A DNA stretch of 64,000 nucleotides from Nothopassalora personata (GCA_033816765.1 CM066297.1:986573-1050572), one strand, 5' to 3'; shown: positions 19,441-30,394, counted from the stretch's first letter. Program-made: numbers and translations. The notes: a model not told the origin generated them from the letters alone.

Positions 19441-22400
19441 GACAAATGCTTAAGCATTACTAACGATAATAGTGTTTAAAACGAAGATTATCGTTAATAG
19501 GCATCGGACATATACTATAATAGATTCCGGAGCGAGCGGGAATTTTGCCTCTAAATCATTTATTAAACGACACGGGCTAGCTACCCGTAGAAAGAAAGAG
19601 GGTTATAAATTAATCGCGGTAGACGGATTATCCTTACCTAGTGTAGAGCGCGAGACGATACCGCTGCTACTTGTAATCTAATAGCACTACGAGGAAATCA
19701 CCTTAGATGTTACTAACATAGCTAGTTATAATATTGTACTTAGGATGCCTTAGTTAAGAAAGCATAACCTAGTAATCGACTAGAGAAAAGGAGTACTTAG
19801 ATTTAAATAATACGATTGCGTTATCGCTATTAAACCTACGTAGCGATAGCGTTTACTAGTAGATAAGGTAAGACAGCTAAATAGGATATAGCTTATACCG
19901 ACTAGAAGGATAGACAAACTACCTTTAACTAGGATAGACACCAACTTAGGGCAGTTAGGTTACGAGATTGCCGGAAAGGATAGAAGTAATGCACTATCGA
20001 AGATAACTAGAAAATCGGAGCTAGACATCCCTTAGGAATATCGTAAATAGTTACGACTATTCTAAGAAGAGGAAGGTAAGGACGCCTTACCTAAACACAC
20101 ACTATAGGATTATAAGATAAACATTTAGCTAGGAAAAGAGCCTCTATAGGGACCCCTATATTAAATGTCCGAAAAAGAGCTCTATACCCTACGAGAATAG
20201 CTAAAGGAGAAGCTAGCTAAAGGATAGATACGACGATCTACCTTAAGCGTAGGAACTCTATACATGTTCGTTCCAAAACTAAACGGGAAACTACGACTCG
20301 TATAAGACTACCGAAAGTTGAACGAGATTACTATTAAGAACCGATACCTACTACTAAACATCGAAGAAGCAAAAGATAGATTAACCGGATCGGACTAGTA
20401 TACAAAGATTAATCTACGCGATGCCTTCTACGCTATATGAATAGTAGAAGGAGAAGAATAGAAAACCGCTTTAGAACACGATACGGACTCTACGAATTCT
20501 TAGTTATGCCTATAGGATTAACTAACGCACCCGCATCCTACTAGGACCTTGTTAACGAAGCACTTAGAGACCTACTCGACGTATATATTATTACATATAT
20601 AGATGACATACTAGTCTACACAAAAGGATTCCTTTAGGAGCACACGAAACGAGTCTAGGACGTATTTAAACGGCTTATACGAGTAGGATTCAAAACGGCA
20701 CTAGAAAAATACGAATTTTATAAGAAAGAAGTTAAGTTCTTAGGCTTTATTATTAGTACTACGGGGATCGCGATCGATCCTACGGAGACATAATCAATTA
20801 GAGAATAGCTAGAACTAAGAACAGTTAAGGACGTATAATTATTCCTTAGACTAGCTAATTATAACCGGAAATTCATTAAGGACTATTTAAAGATAGTAGC
20901 ACTAATAACGATACTTACGAGAAAGGACGTTAGCTAGAAATAGGGAAAGGAATAAAGTAAAGCATTCGATAGACTTAAAGAATAATACGCTTTAGCCCCT
21001 ACGCTTTAACTATTCGATAGTAGTAAGGAAGTCTACATTAAGACCGACGCGTCCGATATAGTAATAGACGCATATCTTATATAGACGTATAATAGAAAAA
21101 GACACCTAGTGGCCTATTACTCCCGGAAAATAACTATAGTAGAACAGAACTACGACATCTATAATAAAGAGCTTCTAGCTATTATTGCAGCCATGTAGCA
21201 TTAGATAGTGTACGTCGAGGGCCTACCGAAGTTAACGATTCTATTAGACTATAAGAATCTTACGTACTTTACGACGACGAAGTAACTAACGCGAAGGCAA
21301 GCCCGCTAGTCGGAGCTACTTAGGCAATATAAGTTCGAGATTAAATATACTCTAGGAATAGAGAACGGCCGCGTAGATACGCTAAGCCAAAGAAGCAATT
21401 ATATAGAAGGAAAAGAACTAGTACAATATAAAATACTTAAGACAAACCCCGACGGAAGTCTTAGTACTAATATAAAGGAATTTAACAGCATCGTAAGGAT
21501 ACTACGCGACACGGAGGAACAATTCCCTATATCGTAAGGAAAATATTAGGTACTAAAGGACCGAGAAGAAGAATGTATACGACAACATTACGACGATCCT
21601 CTATACGGACATCCTAGAACGATAAAGATAGTAGACCTTATATAACGCAGCTTCTTATTTCCATAAATGAGGTAGAAGTTACTATACTATATTAAACGAT
21701 GTATACACTACTAATAAAATAAGGCTACTAGGCACGCGAAATATAGTTAACTATAGTTTAGGGCACTACTAACAAAACTATAGGACGAAGTTATAATAGA
21801 CTTTATTATAAAACTCCTATAATCTAAGGATTAAGTTACTAAATAACCTTACGACATATTACTAGTTATAGTTAATAGACTTATAAAGTACATACACTTC
21901 ATCGCTATATTAGAAACATATACCGTAGAACAGCTCGGATACCTTATACTAGATAGATTGATCCGATACTACGGATTTCCTTAAGCGTTTATAACGGACA
22001 GGGATAAACTATTTACTTCTAACTACTAGAAGACGCTTATAGGAACGATTGGAATTAAGCATAAGTTATCTACGGCATACTACCCGGAGACCGATAGATA
22101 GATAGAAAGAATAAATTAAACCTTAGAACAATATCTACGGCACTACATTAACTACACGTAAGACAATTAGGTTTTACTACTGCCTATAGCATAGATTGTA
22201 CTAAACAACTACAAATTAGAGACAACTTTAACGACGCTATTCTACGTAAACTTTAGTAAAGATCCTAACCTATTCGGAACACCTAAATCCTACCTATAGG
22301 CCGAGAGAGCAATCGTAACGACGGATACTCTTAAGGAAGTGCATAAAAAAGCACGTAAGGCGATCGAAGATATATAATAAAAACTGTCTTAATAACGATA

Positions 22401-22800
22401 AAACATAAGGAAAATAGCACCTCTACTTAAAGAGGGGGATAAGGTCTATCTCCTTATAAAAAACTTAAGAACGAGAAGATAGACTAAGAAACTAGATTAC
22501 GTTAAGGTCGGACTATTTTTAGTTAAGAAAGTTATTAGACTAGTTAACTACCGCCTACGACTACTACCTAACGCAAAAATCCACCTAGTCTTCTATATCT
22601 CTAAACTAGAACCTATAGACGCTAAAACACCTTACTAAGAGAGCTTCTATTTCGAACTAGAAGTAGGAAACGAACTCGAAGTCGAAAGAATCCTAGACAA
22701 AAGAGGTTAGCGATACCTTGTTAAATAGAAAGGATACGACAAATTAGAAAATACCTAGGAACTAGAGAAGAACCTACATAACTATTAGTAAAAGGTCTAA
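19441..22800 (+). pseudogene. Element C pol (RIP-degraded): protease, RT, RNase H, integrase, chromodomain remnant
   Basis: This decayed copy of a pol like that of element B is colinear throughout. Protease reads DSGASGNFA near 19.5 kb, RT keeps YIDD at 20596-20607, and RNase H keeps KTDASD near 21.05 kb. The integrase catalytic region reads YYPETDR near 22.08 kb where B has YHPETDGQ. The chromodomain is recognisable at 22.68-22.77 kb. Most stops are TAA/TAG where B has CAA/CAG/TGG. The pattern, C-to-T at CA and G-to-A at TG with CG retained, is typical of RIP. Confidence 0.9.
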
Positions 22801-22810
22801 CTATTCCTAA

Positions 22811-23314
22811 AGAATAGGACCTACGTAGCTACTTAGTAGAACTAGAAGGAACGGAGAAATCGATCGCGTTATTAATAAAGTCGATCGAGGACTATACTGT
22901 AGGGGATAGACTAATAGTCGCATCCGCGGTAGGACAATCGACATCCTTAATCTCGCCGGAGGCTTCTATCTTAGCCTCTAAATAAAGCGCCTTCTTACGC
23001 GCGCGCTCCTCCGCTTAGCGAAGTATTGCCTTATTACGCATTAACCGCGCTAGAACTTCCGTAAGGTCCTCCTTATCCTTTTTAACCTTCTTCTTATACT
23101 CCTTACGAGTCTTATTAAGAGACTCCTAGGACAGGTTTACGCATTTACGCCTACGACGAACACACTCCGAGTACCGAAGACGGAAGTTTCCCTCTATAGT
23201 AACATAAGAAAGCCCGTTAAGAAAATAATAATCGTAGGTAAGATCTACTAGACGGCCGTGTTCGTTAATCTCCTTTACTAACCGAAGACGATTCTTAGAA
23301 GATAAAGAAGACAT
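22811..23314 (-). pseudogene. Accessory gene of element C (antisense, canonical Zn2Cys6 spacing, RIP-degraded)
   Basis: ATG at 23314 starts MSSLSSKN, similar to the D and F accessory starts, and the gene runs antisense to pol from near the 3' LTR. Cys survive in SECVRRRRKC. Tyr codons (TAT/TAC) occupy four upstream positions where Cys is expected. With those counted, the spacing is CX2CX6CX10CX2CX6C, within the classical Zn(II)2Cys6 consensus. A TAG at 23126 interrupts the frame. After it a strongly charged coiled coil (TRKEYKKKVKKDKEDL, AEERARKKALYLEAK) aligns in position with the helices of the B and F proteins. The Tyr-for-Cys reading is inference from RIP. Confidence 0.7.
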
Positions 23315-23392
23315 CGTTACTAACTTACGAGGAGGGGCTATTATGTTATCTTATATAAGCTTCGGGACGAAGCTAGGCCGGAAGGGGGATAG

Positions 23393-23819
23393 TGTTACGG
23401 TTCGGGTTAAGCTACGACGGTACATATAGCTATTAGCCAATAAGATTACGTGCGCTATACGAGATTACTCGCTTACTAGTAACTTAGTAATTTAAGATTA
23501 CTCGCTTACTAGTAACTCGGTAATTCGAGATTACTTGCTTACTAGTAATTAAGTAATCGGACGAAATACGACTACGAGTCTCCTTTGTATTTAGGAACGC
23601 TTAGGACCCCGTATAGTTTTGAGGCGTTTAACTTACTATTCAATATTACTATTTAGAATACACTATAACCTAACCTCTACCTTACTACTACTTAGTCTTT
23701 ATAAGATAAGATAGCTACTACTTTATTACTCTCCCTTAACTTCCTATCGGCCCGAGAACAAACCTAATTAAGCTTATCTTCTTAACTTGTAATATTATTA
23801 GGTTCTACTAAACCTAATA
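23393..23819 (+). repeat. 3' LTR of element C (427 bp)
   Basis: It begins TGTTACGG after the purine-rich GGAAGGGGGATAG and ends CCTAATA. It is followed by AAGAG (23820-23824), completing the TSD of element C. Confidence 0.92.
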
Positions 23820-23968
23820 AAGAGAAGGAGGTGTAGCTAAAGATGCGTAAGATCCGTCTTCGGAAACAGCTACGCTTAGCTAAGCGTCGTACTAACAACG
23901 CCGTCGCTAAGGAGTTAGAGGAGCTCGAGGAGGAAGAGGCACGCGAGGAGCTAGCGTCCCTTAAGTAG
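23820..23968 (+). pseudogene. Accessory gene of element D, second part
   Basis: It continues the gene cut at 9615: KIRLRKQLRLAKRRTNNAVAKELEELEE matches F's KICLRKQLRLASGKADDAVAKELEELEA almost residue for residue. It ends at TAG 23966-23968, directly before the left repeat of the E region. Joined across element C, this shows C inserted into the coiled-coil part of the gene. Confidence 0.8.
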
Positions 23969-23971
23969 TAA

Positions 23972-24338
23972 TGTCTACTAACTACCCTATGTAGGCCTGT
24001 CCGAGTTGTGGTAGTATAGAGCGGCGCTTATGTAAGCAGGGGTATTTGCCGGTCCCAAAACCGTGAAATTAGGTCACGTAATAAGTAGCGTAGTAGCTAG
24101 ATAAACAAGAGGATTAGCGGACCTAAACCCCTATGCCCTCTACTCGAGAGGTATAAATTGAATTGTTACCTTAATGCTACGCTTACAATGCTCAACTGCG
24201 CAGTATATATCTTAATAGCTATACTAGGTTCTACTAGCTTACCTAAATGTCTAATTAAACCAAAATAAAATTAGGGCAAGTTAGACCTAAGGGACCCCCG
24301 CTAAACCTAAGGCTAACATAACCTATTAGTCGTTAATA
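23972..24338 (-). repeat. Left 367 bp direct repeat (probable LTR) of the E region
   Basis: It starts TGTCTACTAAC and ends TCGTTAATA, and is repeated in the same orientation at 33435-33801. On the minus strand it would start TATTAACG (a mutated TGTTAACG) preceded by the purine tract AATGGGGGAGGA (just beyond 24338), as for a 3' LTR. The outer flanks (AGTAA and CTACC) do not match, so no TSD is visible and the pair may not be one clean insertion. Confidence 0.65.
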
Positions 24339-24780
24339 TATCCTCCCCCATTACGAACCTGCCCTTAGGTTCTAAAGCAGTAAGCCCGGGCACTACAGGT
24401 AGCGTAGTTAGTCGCTATAAGCTAAGGTGGTCTTATAGTAGCATAACAGCTTACCCTACTATTTAGCTTAACATATAAGATGTTAGGCAATCCTAGGGCC
24501 TACTAGCGACAGTTTATAAAGATCGGAAGGATTCTTCTAATAGAGACCGTAATAGTAACGTTAATAACCGCGACTCGCGCTATGTTAGTATTAATCGAAT
24601 AGGCTAGATAGTCGAATAATGCGAACGCCATTTATAAAATAAGTGAGTGTTAGTACTAGTAACCTAATAAATCTAAGGACGAGTCCATCGCGTAGCTAGA
24701 AAGTTAGTTAAGGGAAGATAAGTAACTATAAGAAACAAGTAAGATCTAAGGACTAGAAGCATCCGTACCCGAAGTATTAA

Positions 24781-24821
24781 CTAGAACTAGAACTAGAATT
24801 AGAACTAGAACTAGAACTAGA
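24781..24821. repeat. Hexanucleotide repeat (CTAGAA)n
   Basis: About seven near-perfect copies of CTAGAA, one with a T substitution, just beyond the 3' end of the unknown long frame. Confidence 0.85.
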
Positions 24822-24879
24822 AACCTATAGGCTACAGCTATAGCCGGAAAATCAACTAGAAACTAGGAGCCTATAAACC

Positions 24880-27873
24880 CGTACTAACTACTTAGTTCCA
24901 CTTATTCTTACACAACTCCTTTGTCTAGACCTACTCGTTATCGTAGCTAACACTAGTCTTATTAGACGCGTCCCTAAGTAGCTAGCTAGTAAAGTTCCTA
25001 TAGTAGTTGCGGAAGAAGCTCTTATCGCGCCCTTCGCTTATAAAGCACATCTACTCGAGAGTAGTAACTAAGCTAAGCTACTTGTCTATTAATTTTATAG
25101 CTCGGACGCGCTAATTATACATCTTCTTATAGAAGAGCTCCGAGTCTAGGCGGACCGTAGCATTAAGCTACCTTCTAGCATTAAGGATAACTTCGTTGTC
25201 GTTCTAAGACTTTAAACCCGCTAGGGCATCGGATAGAGGGCTAATGCTACTAAGGTGTACGGCCGTAGGGAAAGGATAGCTAGGTACTAGGCGTCGATAC
25301 TTAAACCCTACAGCACTCTTACTCGGCGTCTTAAAGTTACGATAGAGGTCTATTGCCTAGTACATACTCTAGCTTCGCTAGAGTTTAAGATAGTCGTTAT
25401 CGCGGATCTCGATAAAGTAAGGGTTAATCTAACGTAGCGTCTTCTTATATACGGCCTACCTTATTAGAACGCCTATAGTAGTTACCCGCATTTACCTAGC
25501 GCTTAGATCCTCTCTAAACTAGCTAATGCTATTTTTGCTTAGGTAGCTCTAAACCCTAACCGAGAAGAAACGCTTAAATTGGCCGTCTTCTATGTAGTCG
25601 TTGTTCCGGCACTACTAGATAAACTCTATAGCATTCTCTTACTTATAAAAACCGTGTAAAAACTCCGGCCTACTAGTGCCCTCTAAGTTAAGAGAGTATA
25701 GCATGTTAAGCCGGTTACTAGTCTAGTAGTTTTCAATTTCGAGGTTTAAGTCGACCCTAGCATGCTGCACTATAGTGTTCGCGTCACCCCCCTAATAAGC
25801 CCTATTAAAGCTAAAAATCGTAGGCCTAGGGAAGGAGATGAACCAAGTACAGTACTAAGGGTATAGCGCTACTTGCAAGAGCTACAGCCCGGGGTCTTGT
25901 CGCATAATCTATTAGCTTAGAGAATACTATATGTTCTAGTAGACGCCGCCGTTACTAACCTTATTCAATTCTCGTAGGTACTATCGGTATACGTCGAATT
26001 CTCGACTTATCATTTCTCTAACTAATTTAACCCGCGGTACTAGTTTAGCGTTATTATACTAGTACAGTATATTACTATTAATGTAGGTACCGGTGCTATT
26101 AAGATCGGCTTAGTTAGCTTTATTAATGCCGAATTTGTCGAGGATCTAGTTATAGTTAGCATACGTAACGATGCTACTCGTAGTGCCGACTTTACCTCGA
26201 ACACGGAGGCAGCTAAGCGGGTTAATAGTCTTCTAACTACGCTTATTAGGGCGAAACCACGACCTATTCTTCACCTTAATAGCTAAAAAACTCTTGCCTT
26301 TAAAGAGCTAGTCTTAGACCTTAAGCGCACGCTTACATAGGGTATTAGCGGTAATACCGGGATTCGTAACAAAGTCGAGGGCCTTATAGTAGAAATCTCG
26401 AACATGCTAATCGCACATTATAGCGCTAACCTTACTATCCCTCTTAAGAACCTACGAGACAGTATGTTCGAGCATCTTAAGGCCCGCTATCCGGTACTTA
26501 GGTAGCTAGTTAATGCTATCTACGTTAATCGAGTTTCTAAACTTAACGCTATAGTTCCGCTTATTATAGGTGCAGTTAGCGCGCTTAATCCGGAGGGCCT
26601 CGTCTTTTTATAGGATCTAATCCTTAAAGACTAATACATCCCTAATTATAGCCGAAGGTAACATAGTAAGTATCGGATTACTATCCTTAGTTAAGGCCGG
26701 AGTAGATCGTAGGGTACTAACCGGTGTACCTAGCGGACTGCCCTCGCGTATAGGTACGCCGTCTAGCGTTCGGTTAGGCGAGGATCGAGTAGGCGTAGTT
26801 ATACCCGTACCTATGCTCTCGCCTATACGGAGCTGCTTAAGTCGACTCAACTTACGACCGCCTCTCGATAGAACTATAGGCTAGGTAGAGGCTAGTAGTA
26901 GAGTTAGCGTAGTACTCTTTATATGTCCTTTGCCTTTACTACCCGGTAGTAGCTAACGTAGCTAAGGCTATTACTAGCTAGATAGTCTAGGTTAATCTAT
27001 ACTATCCTCTAGGGACGCGGATTTCTTAGTAATAGTACCTTCTATAAAGTATAGAAGGCTATCCTTATAGATAGCTAGGCGGTGTCTTCTAATAATCTCC
27101 CTACTCTTAGCCGACTGCGGATTAATGCTACGTGCTTTAGCCTCCCTATCGCACCGGGTAAGATTACTAGGCTCTAGAATTCGCTTGCAATCTATGCCCT
27201 TGCGGCCGATCCTTATACGCTAGATTAATACCCTCTAAATTCTACTAATAGCCCTACTATAATCTAGGTACTTATTAATAAAGGCCGTGAACTAGCGGCG
27301 CCCGCTATTAGTACTATAAAGCTCGGAGATAACGCGTCGATTAAGAATCTTATTGTCTATTCACTATAGCTAGTAGCGGGTAAGCGTAGCTCGAAGAGTC
27401 TTCTTACGATTACGAATCTCTAAACCGGTCTTACGAATCTTATTGACAATAGGAAACAAGACATCGAGCTTCTTATTACTAAGGAATTCATCCTTATAGC
27501 TCTTGCCTATACCGTTCTTAACTTCCTCAAAAAATAGGTTAACCTAGACGGAGTAGTCTTCGAACACCTTCTCGAAGCCCTTATAGAAGTCCTTTAACAC
27601 CTTAACCTGCTTCTAAGGACTAAGCTCCCGGAACATAATATTAGCGGCGGACTTTAGCGTGTTCGTATTAGTAAGGACATACTTAACGTTATCCGGTAGA
27701 CGAAAAGACTCGAACAAGGTCTAAGGTAGGCGGGTAAGCCTAGTAATAGTACTAGTAAGCGCTATGCTCGAACTAGCCGTACGTAACGAAGGACTAGCTA
27801 AAGTTATAATAACTAGGATTCGCTAGTAGTAAGATCGTAAGAGTTAGCTATCTCGTAGTACTACTCTAGAGTG
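24880..27873 (-). pseudogene. Decayed reading frame of about 1,000 codons, function unknown
   Basis: One minus-strand frame stays in phase for about 3 kb; I checked phase near 27714, 26850, 26286 and 25272. It is interrupted mostly by TAA/TAG where RIP would convert Gln or Trp codons. Readable blocks include SFRLPDNVKYVLTNTNTLKS, LDVLFPIVNKIRKTGLEIRN, GLKMLEHTVS, CLRVRGKVGTTSSIVTYANY and FPTAVHLSSISPLSDALAGL. I recognise no gag, RT, integrase or DDE transposase signature. It may be a transposase of an unfamiliar class or a cargo gene. The longest uninterrupted piece is 26617-26850. Confidence 0.5.
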
Positions 27874-28209
27874 TTAGTAAGCTTTAAAAGCTTAATGTTA
27901 GGGTAGGGGGCTTTAAAGAAGGTTAAGGTCGTAAAGAGAGAGGCTAAAGAACCGTCTAATGTGTATAGTAGTAGTTAGATAGTGTTAGTGTTAAAGAAAA
28001 AGAGAGGAAGTAGTAGGTAGAGAGCTACGCTTAAGTATGCCTCTTAGCATATGTCCCTATAACCGTTATAAGGTAGTAGTACCGAGACCGGTCTTATAAG
28101 TAGTAAGAGTAGTGCTATTAAGGTTACACTAAAGGTCCGATAACCCTACATGTAACCGAAAACTAGTGCTAGTAACTACCTAGGTAAGCATTCGATAGAG
28201 GCATGCTAT

Positions 28210-28257
28210 ACTATTACGTAATCCAATTTACCGGTCCCGGGACCGGCAAATATAACT
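28210..28257. repeat. Inverted copy of an E-LTR segment with a 16-bp perfect palindrome
   Basis: The sequence holds the perfect palindrome CCGGTCCCGGGACCGG, extended by TTTA/CAAA. Read on the minus strand it matches about 40 nt of both 367 bp repeats (near 24046 and 33510): ATTTGCCGGTCCC, then a related stretch ending TTACGTAA. Inverted copies at both ends of 24046-28257, each next to TA, look like terminal inverted repeats of a DNA transposon carrying the unknown long frame. However, the same segment also sits in the right 367 bp repeat, which this model does not explain. Confidence 0.45.
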
Positions 28258-28598
28258 TGTTGCGGTTGGGCCTTGTCCCTCGTCACGTGGGTGGCCTAGG
28301 AAGTGTCGATCCTCGATATGTCTCTAAAGTAGTGTGAACGAGAGTTCACTACAAGGTTGCAACTTAACACAAGAGTGTTGATTTGAGTTGAGCACGAGGC
28401 TCCTATCTACTCGTAAAGAAGCGTCGTCTATATAGTGCCATGTCTTGGCGTAACTGATCAGACTGAGCAGACTGATCACTGAGCAGACTGAGCGAACTGA
28501 TCACTGAGCTGATCAGTCTGAGCGAAGTCGACCTGCTCAGTTTCGGTCCTTCCCGAAGAATGAGTGGCTGTGGGTTCTTCCTGAACCGAACCGTAACA
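28258..28598 (-). repeat. 3' LTR of element F (341 bp)
   Basis: It starts TGTTGCGG and ends CCGTAACA on the plus strand, and appears identical to 30406-30746. Its U3 contains a run of near-repeats of CTGATCA and GACTGAGC (about 28450-28530). It contains the TATATAG and GTGCTCAA start region (antisense on the plus strand). Confidence 0.93.
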
Positions 28599-28679
28599 CC
28601 ATCCCCCTCTTAGTCTAGTTCCGTCCCGGAACTTCTTACATAACCCGCTTGTCACCGTATGTTTCGAGCTGCACCCGCA

Positions 28680-29267
28680 ATGTCTTCCTCCAAATCGTTT
28701 TCTAAAACATCTCTTCGAAGAAAGGCGCTCGCCATCGATATTGAGAGAACCGGTGTTGAAATGGCTCCTTGTCATCATTGCCGTGCCGCAAGGGTCCCTG
28801 CCCTCGCCGAGCGTCCGAAGTGCATCGTGTCGCCCCGTTCCGGAAAATGCTCAGAGTGTATACGCAAAGGATACTCCGATTGCGATGTGACACTTTCGGC
28901 ACACGAGTGGACGAAATTTCGCGATATCCGTGACGGTCTCCAACGTGAGCTCGAGCGTGCGGAGGAGAAGGAGGTGGAGCTTCTCCATCAGCAAGCCGAG
29001 CTGGCCCAGCGTATCATACGCCAAAAGGCCAAGAAGATTTGTCTTCGCAAGCAGCTTCGCCTCGCATCCGGCAAGGCCGACGATGCCGTGGCGAAGGAGC
29101 TTGAAGAGCTTGAGGCTGAGGATCGGGAGGGGGAAGGTGCTGCTGGCGTTGAGACGACATCCTCTGGCAAGGAATTCGATCCTTGGCAGATGCCGCCTCA
29201 GGATTGGGAACAGCTGTGTGACCCTTCCTTTCCTTGGACCGTCCCTCCGCTGGCCTCCTTGTCGTAA
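28680..29267 (+). CDS. Intact accessory gene of element F: Zn2Cys6-like cluster + coiled coil, antisense to gag
   Basis: A complete 195-residue frame starts at ATG 28680 (MSSSKSF, matching the C and D starts); an upstream in-frame ATG at 28659 is possible. A basic N-terminus is followed by Cys31, 34, 48, 57, 60 and 68 (CX2C-x13-CX8CX2CX7C), with KCSECIRKG matching B's CCSECVRKG. A charged coiled coil (about 75-140, including RKQLRLASGK and AVAKELEELE) follows, then an acidic tail with Trp (DWEQL, FPWTVPP). The gene starts 82 bp from the 3' LTR and ends 110 bp before the gag stop, tail to tail. It is the only unbroken copy of this gene in the window. The resemblance to fungal Zn(II)2Cys6 factors suggests DNA binding (inference). 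Confidence 0.85.
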   Translation: MSSSKSFSKTSLRRKALAIDIERTGVEMAPCHHCRAARVPALAERPKCIVSPRSGKCSECIRKGYSDCDVTLSAHEWTKFRDIRDGLQRELERAEEKEVELLHQQAELAQRIIRQKAKKICLRKQLRLASGKADDAVAKELEELEAEDREGEGAAGVETTSSGKEFDPWQMPPQDWEQLCDPSFPWTVPPLASLS

Positions 29268-29376
29268 GTTCTTATCCAGTAGTCGTGTTTTTGTGTCGCT
29301 GTATTGACTTCTGTGTCCTATGCCATCAAATCAAGAAGCCGCTGTTTGATGCCTTGCTGTCCTCAGGTTGTTTCTG

Positions 29377-30366
29377 CTAGGCAGATTTCGAGAAGAAGTT
29401 CTCGCATTCCTGGTATGTATTCTCTTCGCGAATCATTGCGTTGAACTCGCGGCTAACCATGTTCTTTTTCTTGCAGTTCTTTGCAAAGTGGCCTTGCTCG
29501 CCACATACGTAGCAGGTGGAACCTTTGCTCTTCAGCCCCCTTCCTGTCCTACGCTCCGTTACGTCCAATTCCATTGGATCTCCGTAACTAGGGTCCTGAC
29601 TTCTGGCCTTGAAGCCCCCTCTTCCGCCCGCGGCGGGTCTTTGGTATCCAGGCTGTACGAATCGGTCGTATCTCAAATCCTGGAGCCTTTCGTCGATTTC
29701 CTTTGCTACCTTAATCATCGCCCCTAGCGTAACGACGCTGGCGTTTCGGGATAGCTCAGCTTTGACATTGTCCTTTAGTCCGAGGTAGAATTGCGATCGC
29801 AGTGCTGCGTCGTTCCATTCCAGGTCGGCGGCATATCCTTGGAACTCTGAGGCGTATAGCGCTACAGAAGTGGTCTGTCGAAGTTGTCGGATATGTCGGT
29901 CGGCGTATACCTCCTCATTAGGTATCCCGTATAGATCATCGAGTTTCGTCTCAAACTCGTCGTAGTCGTGAAAAATTTTTCGAGTCTCCGTTTTCGGTGT
30001 TTCCCCCTCACCCTGGTTATGGAGCCAGTCCTTGAGGTATGGTCGGAATCCTCTAGCTGCTTTTCCACGTAGGAAGGATGCGGCGTACAAGACCTTGCTG
30101 GCCTCGCCTTGAAACTGGTGTGCGTTGAAGTGAAGGTACAACTGAACCTGCAGTTGAAAAGCCTCCAGTTTGTCCTTAGTCCCGTCGAACGTCTCCGGCG
30201 TGGACACCTTAGGTGCACGGTGGTGGTCCAATGGGTTCAGCATGCCCATAGGAGTGTTGTTGTTCTTGCTGCTTCCTGTAATCGACATTTCGCTCATTCG
30301 TTCCGTGATGCCAGTTGACTGTGGCTGTTGTCGTGACGGACTCCGGGTAGCGTCTCTCCCAGACAT
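29377..30366 (-). CDS. gag: Element F Gag (329 aa), capsid-like domain and CCHC zinc knuckle
   Basis: It starts at ATG 30366, 40 nt after the 5' LTR. After a Ser/Gln-rich N-terminus comes a retrotransposon Gag capsid-like region (VSTPETFDGTKDKLEAF, VLYAASFLRGKAARGF, ALYASEFQGYAADLEW, LGLKDNVKAEL). The knuckle is Cys285-x2-Cys288-x4-His293-x4-Cys298 (CYVCGEQGHFAKNC). The protein stops about 30 residues after the knuckle, without the long acidic tail of element B Gag, and no pol follows. It could assemble particles that package its own RNA, relying on RT and integrase supplied by a relative (inference). Confidence 0.93.
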   Translation of the reverse strand: MSGRDATRSPSRQQPQSTGITERMSEMSITGSSKNNNTPMGMLNPLDHHRAPKVSTPETFDGTKDKLEAFQLQVQLYLHFNAHQFQGEASKVLYAASFLRGKAARGFRPYLKDWLHNQGEGETPKTETRKIFHDYDEFETKLDDLYGIPNEEVYADRHIRQLRQTTSVALYASEFQGYAADLEWNDAALRSQFYLGLKDNVKAELSRNASVVTLGAMIKVAKEIDERLQDLRYDRFVQPGYQRPAAGGRGGFKARSQDPSYGDPMELDVTERRTGRGLKSKGSTCYVCGEQGHFAKNCKKKNMVSREFNAMIREENTYQECENFFSKSA

Positions 30367-30394
30367 ATAATCGATAGCACTCCCCGCGGCTTTT

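Larger units (their letters stand above)
9616..23819 (+). mobile_element. Element C: RIP-degraded gypsy chromovirus, split by element B, TSD AAGAG
   Basis: Its two LTRs are 9616-10042 and 23393-23819, with AAGAG on both outer sides (9611-9615 and 23820-23824). The internal part is interrupted at gag by element B (11079-18249). Without B it is about 7.0 kb, close to the 7.2 kb of B. Order: gag, protease, RT, RNase H, integrase, chromodomain-like end, antisense accessory gene, 3' LTR. Nearly every long frame is broken by TAA/TAG at former Gln/Trp codons. It is itself inserted in the accessory gene of element D. Confidence 0.92.
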
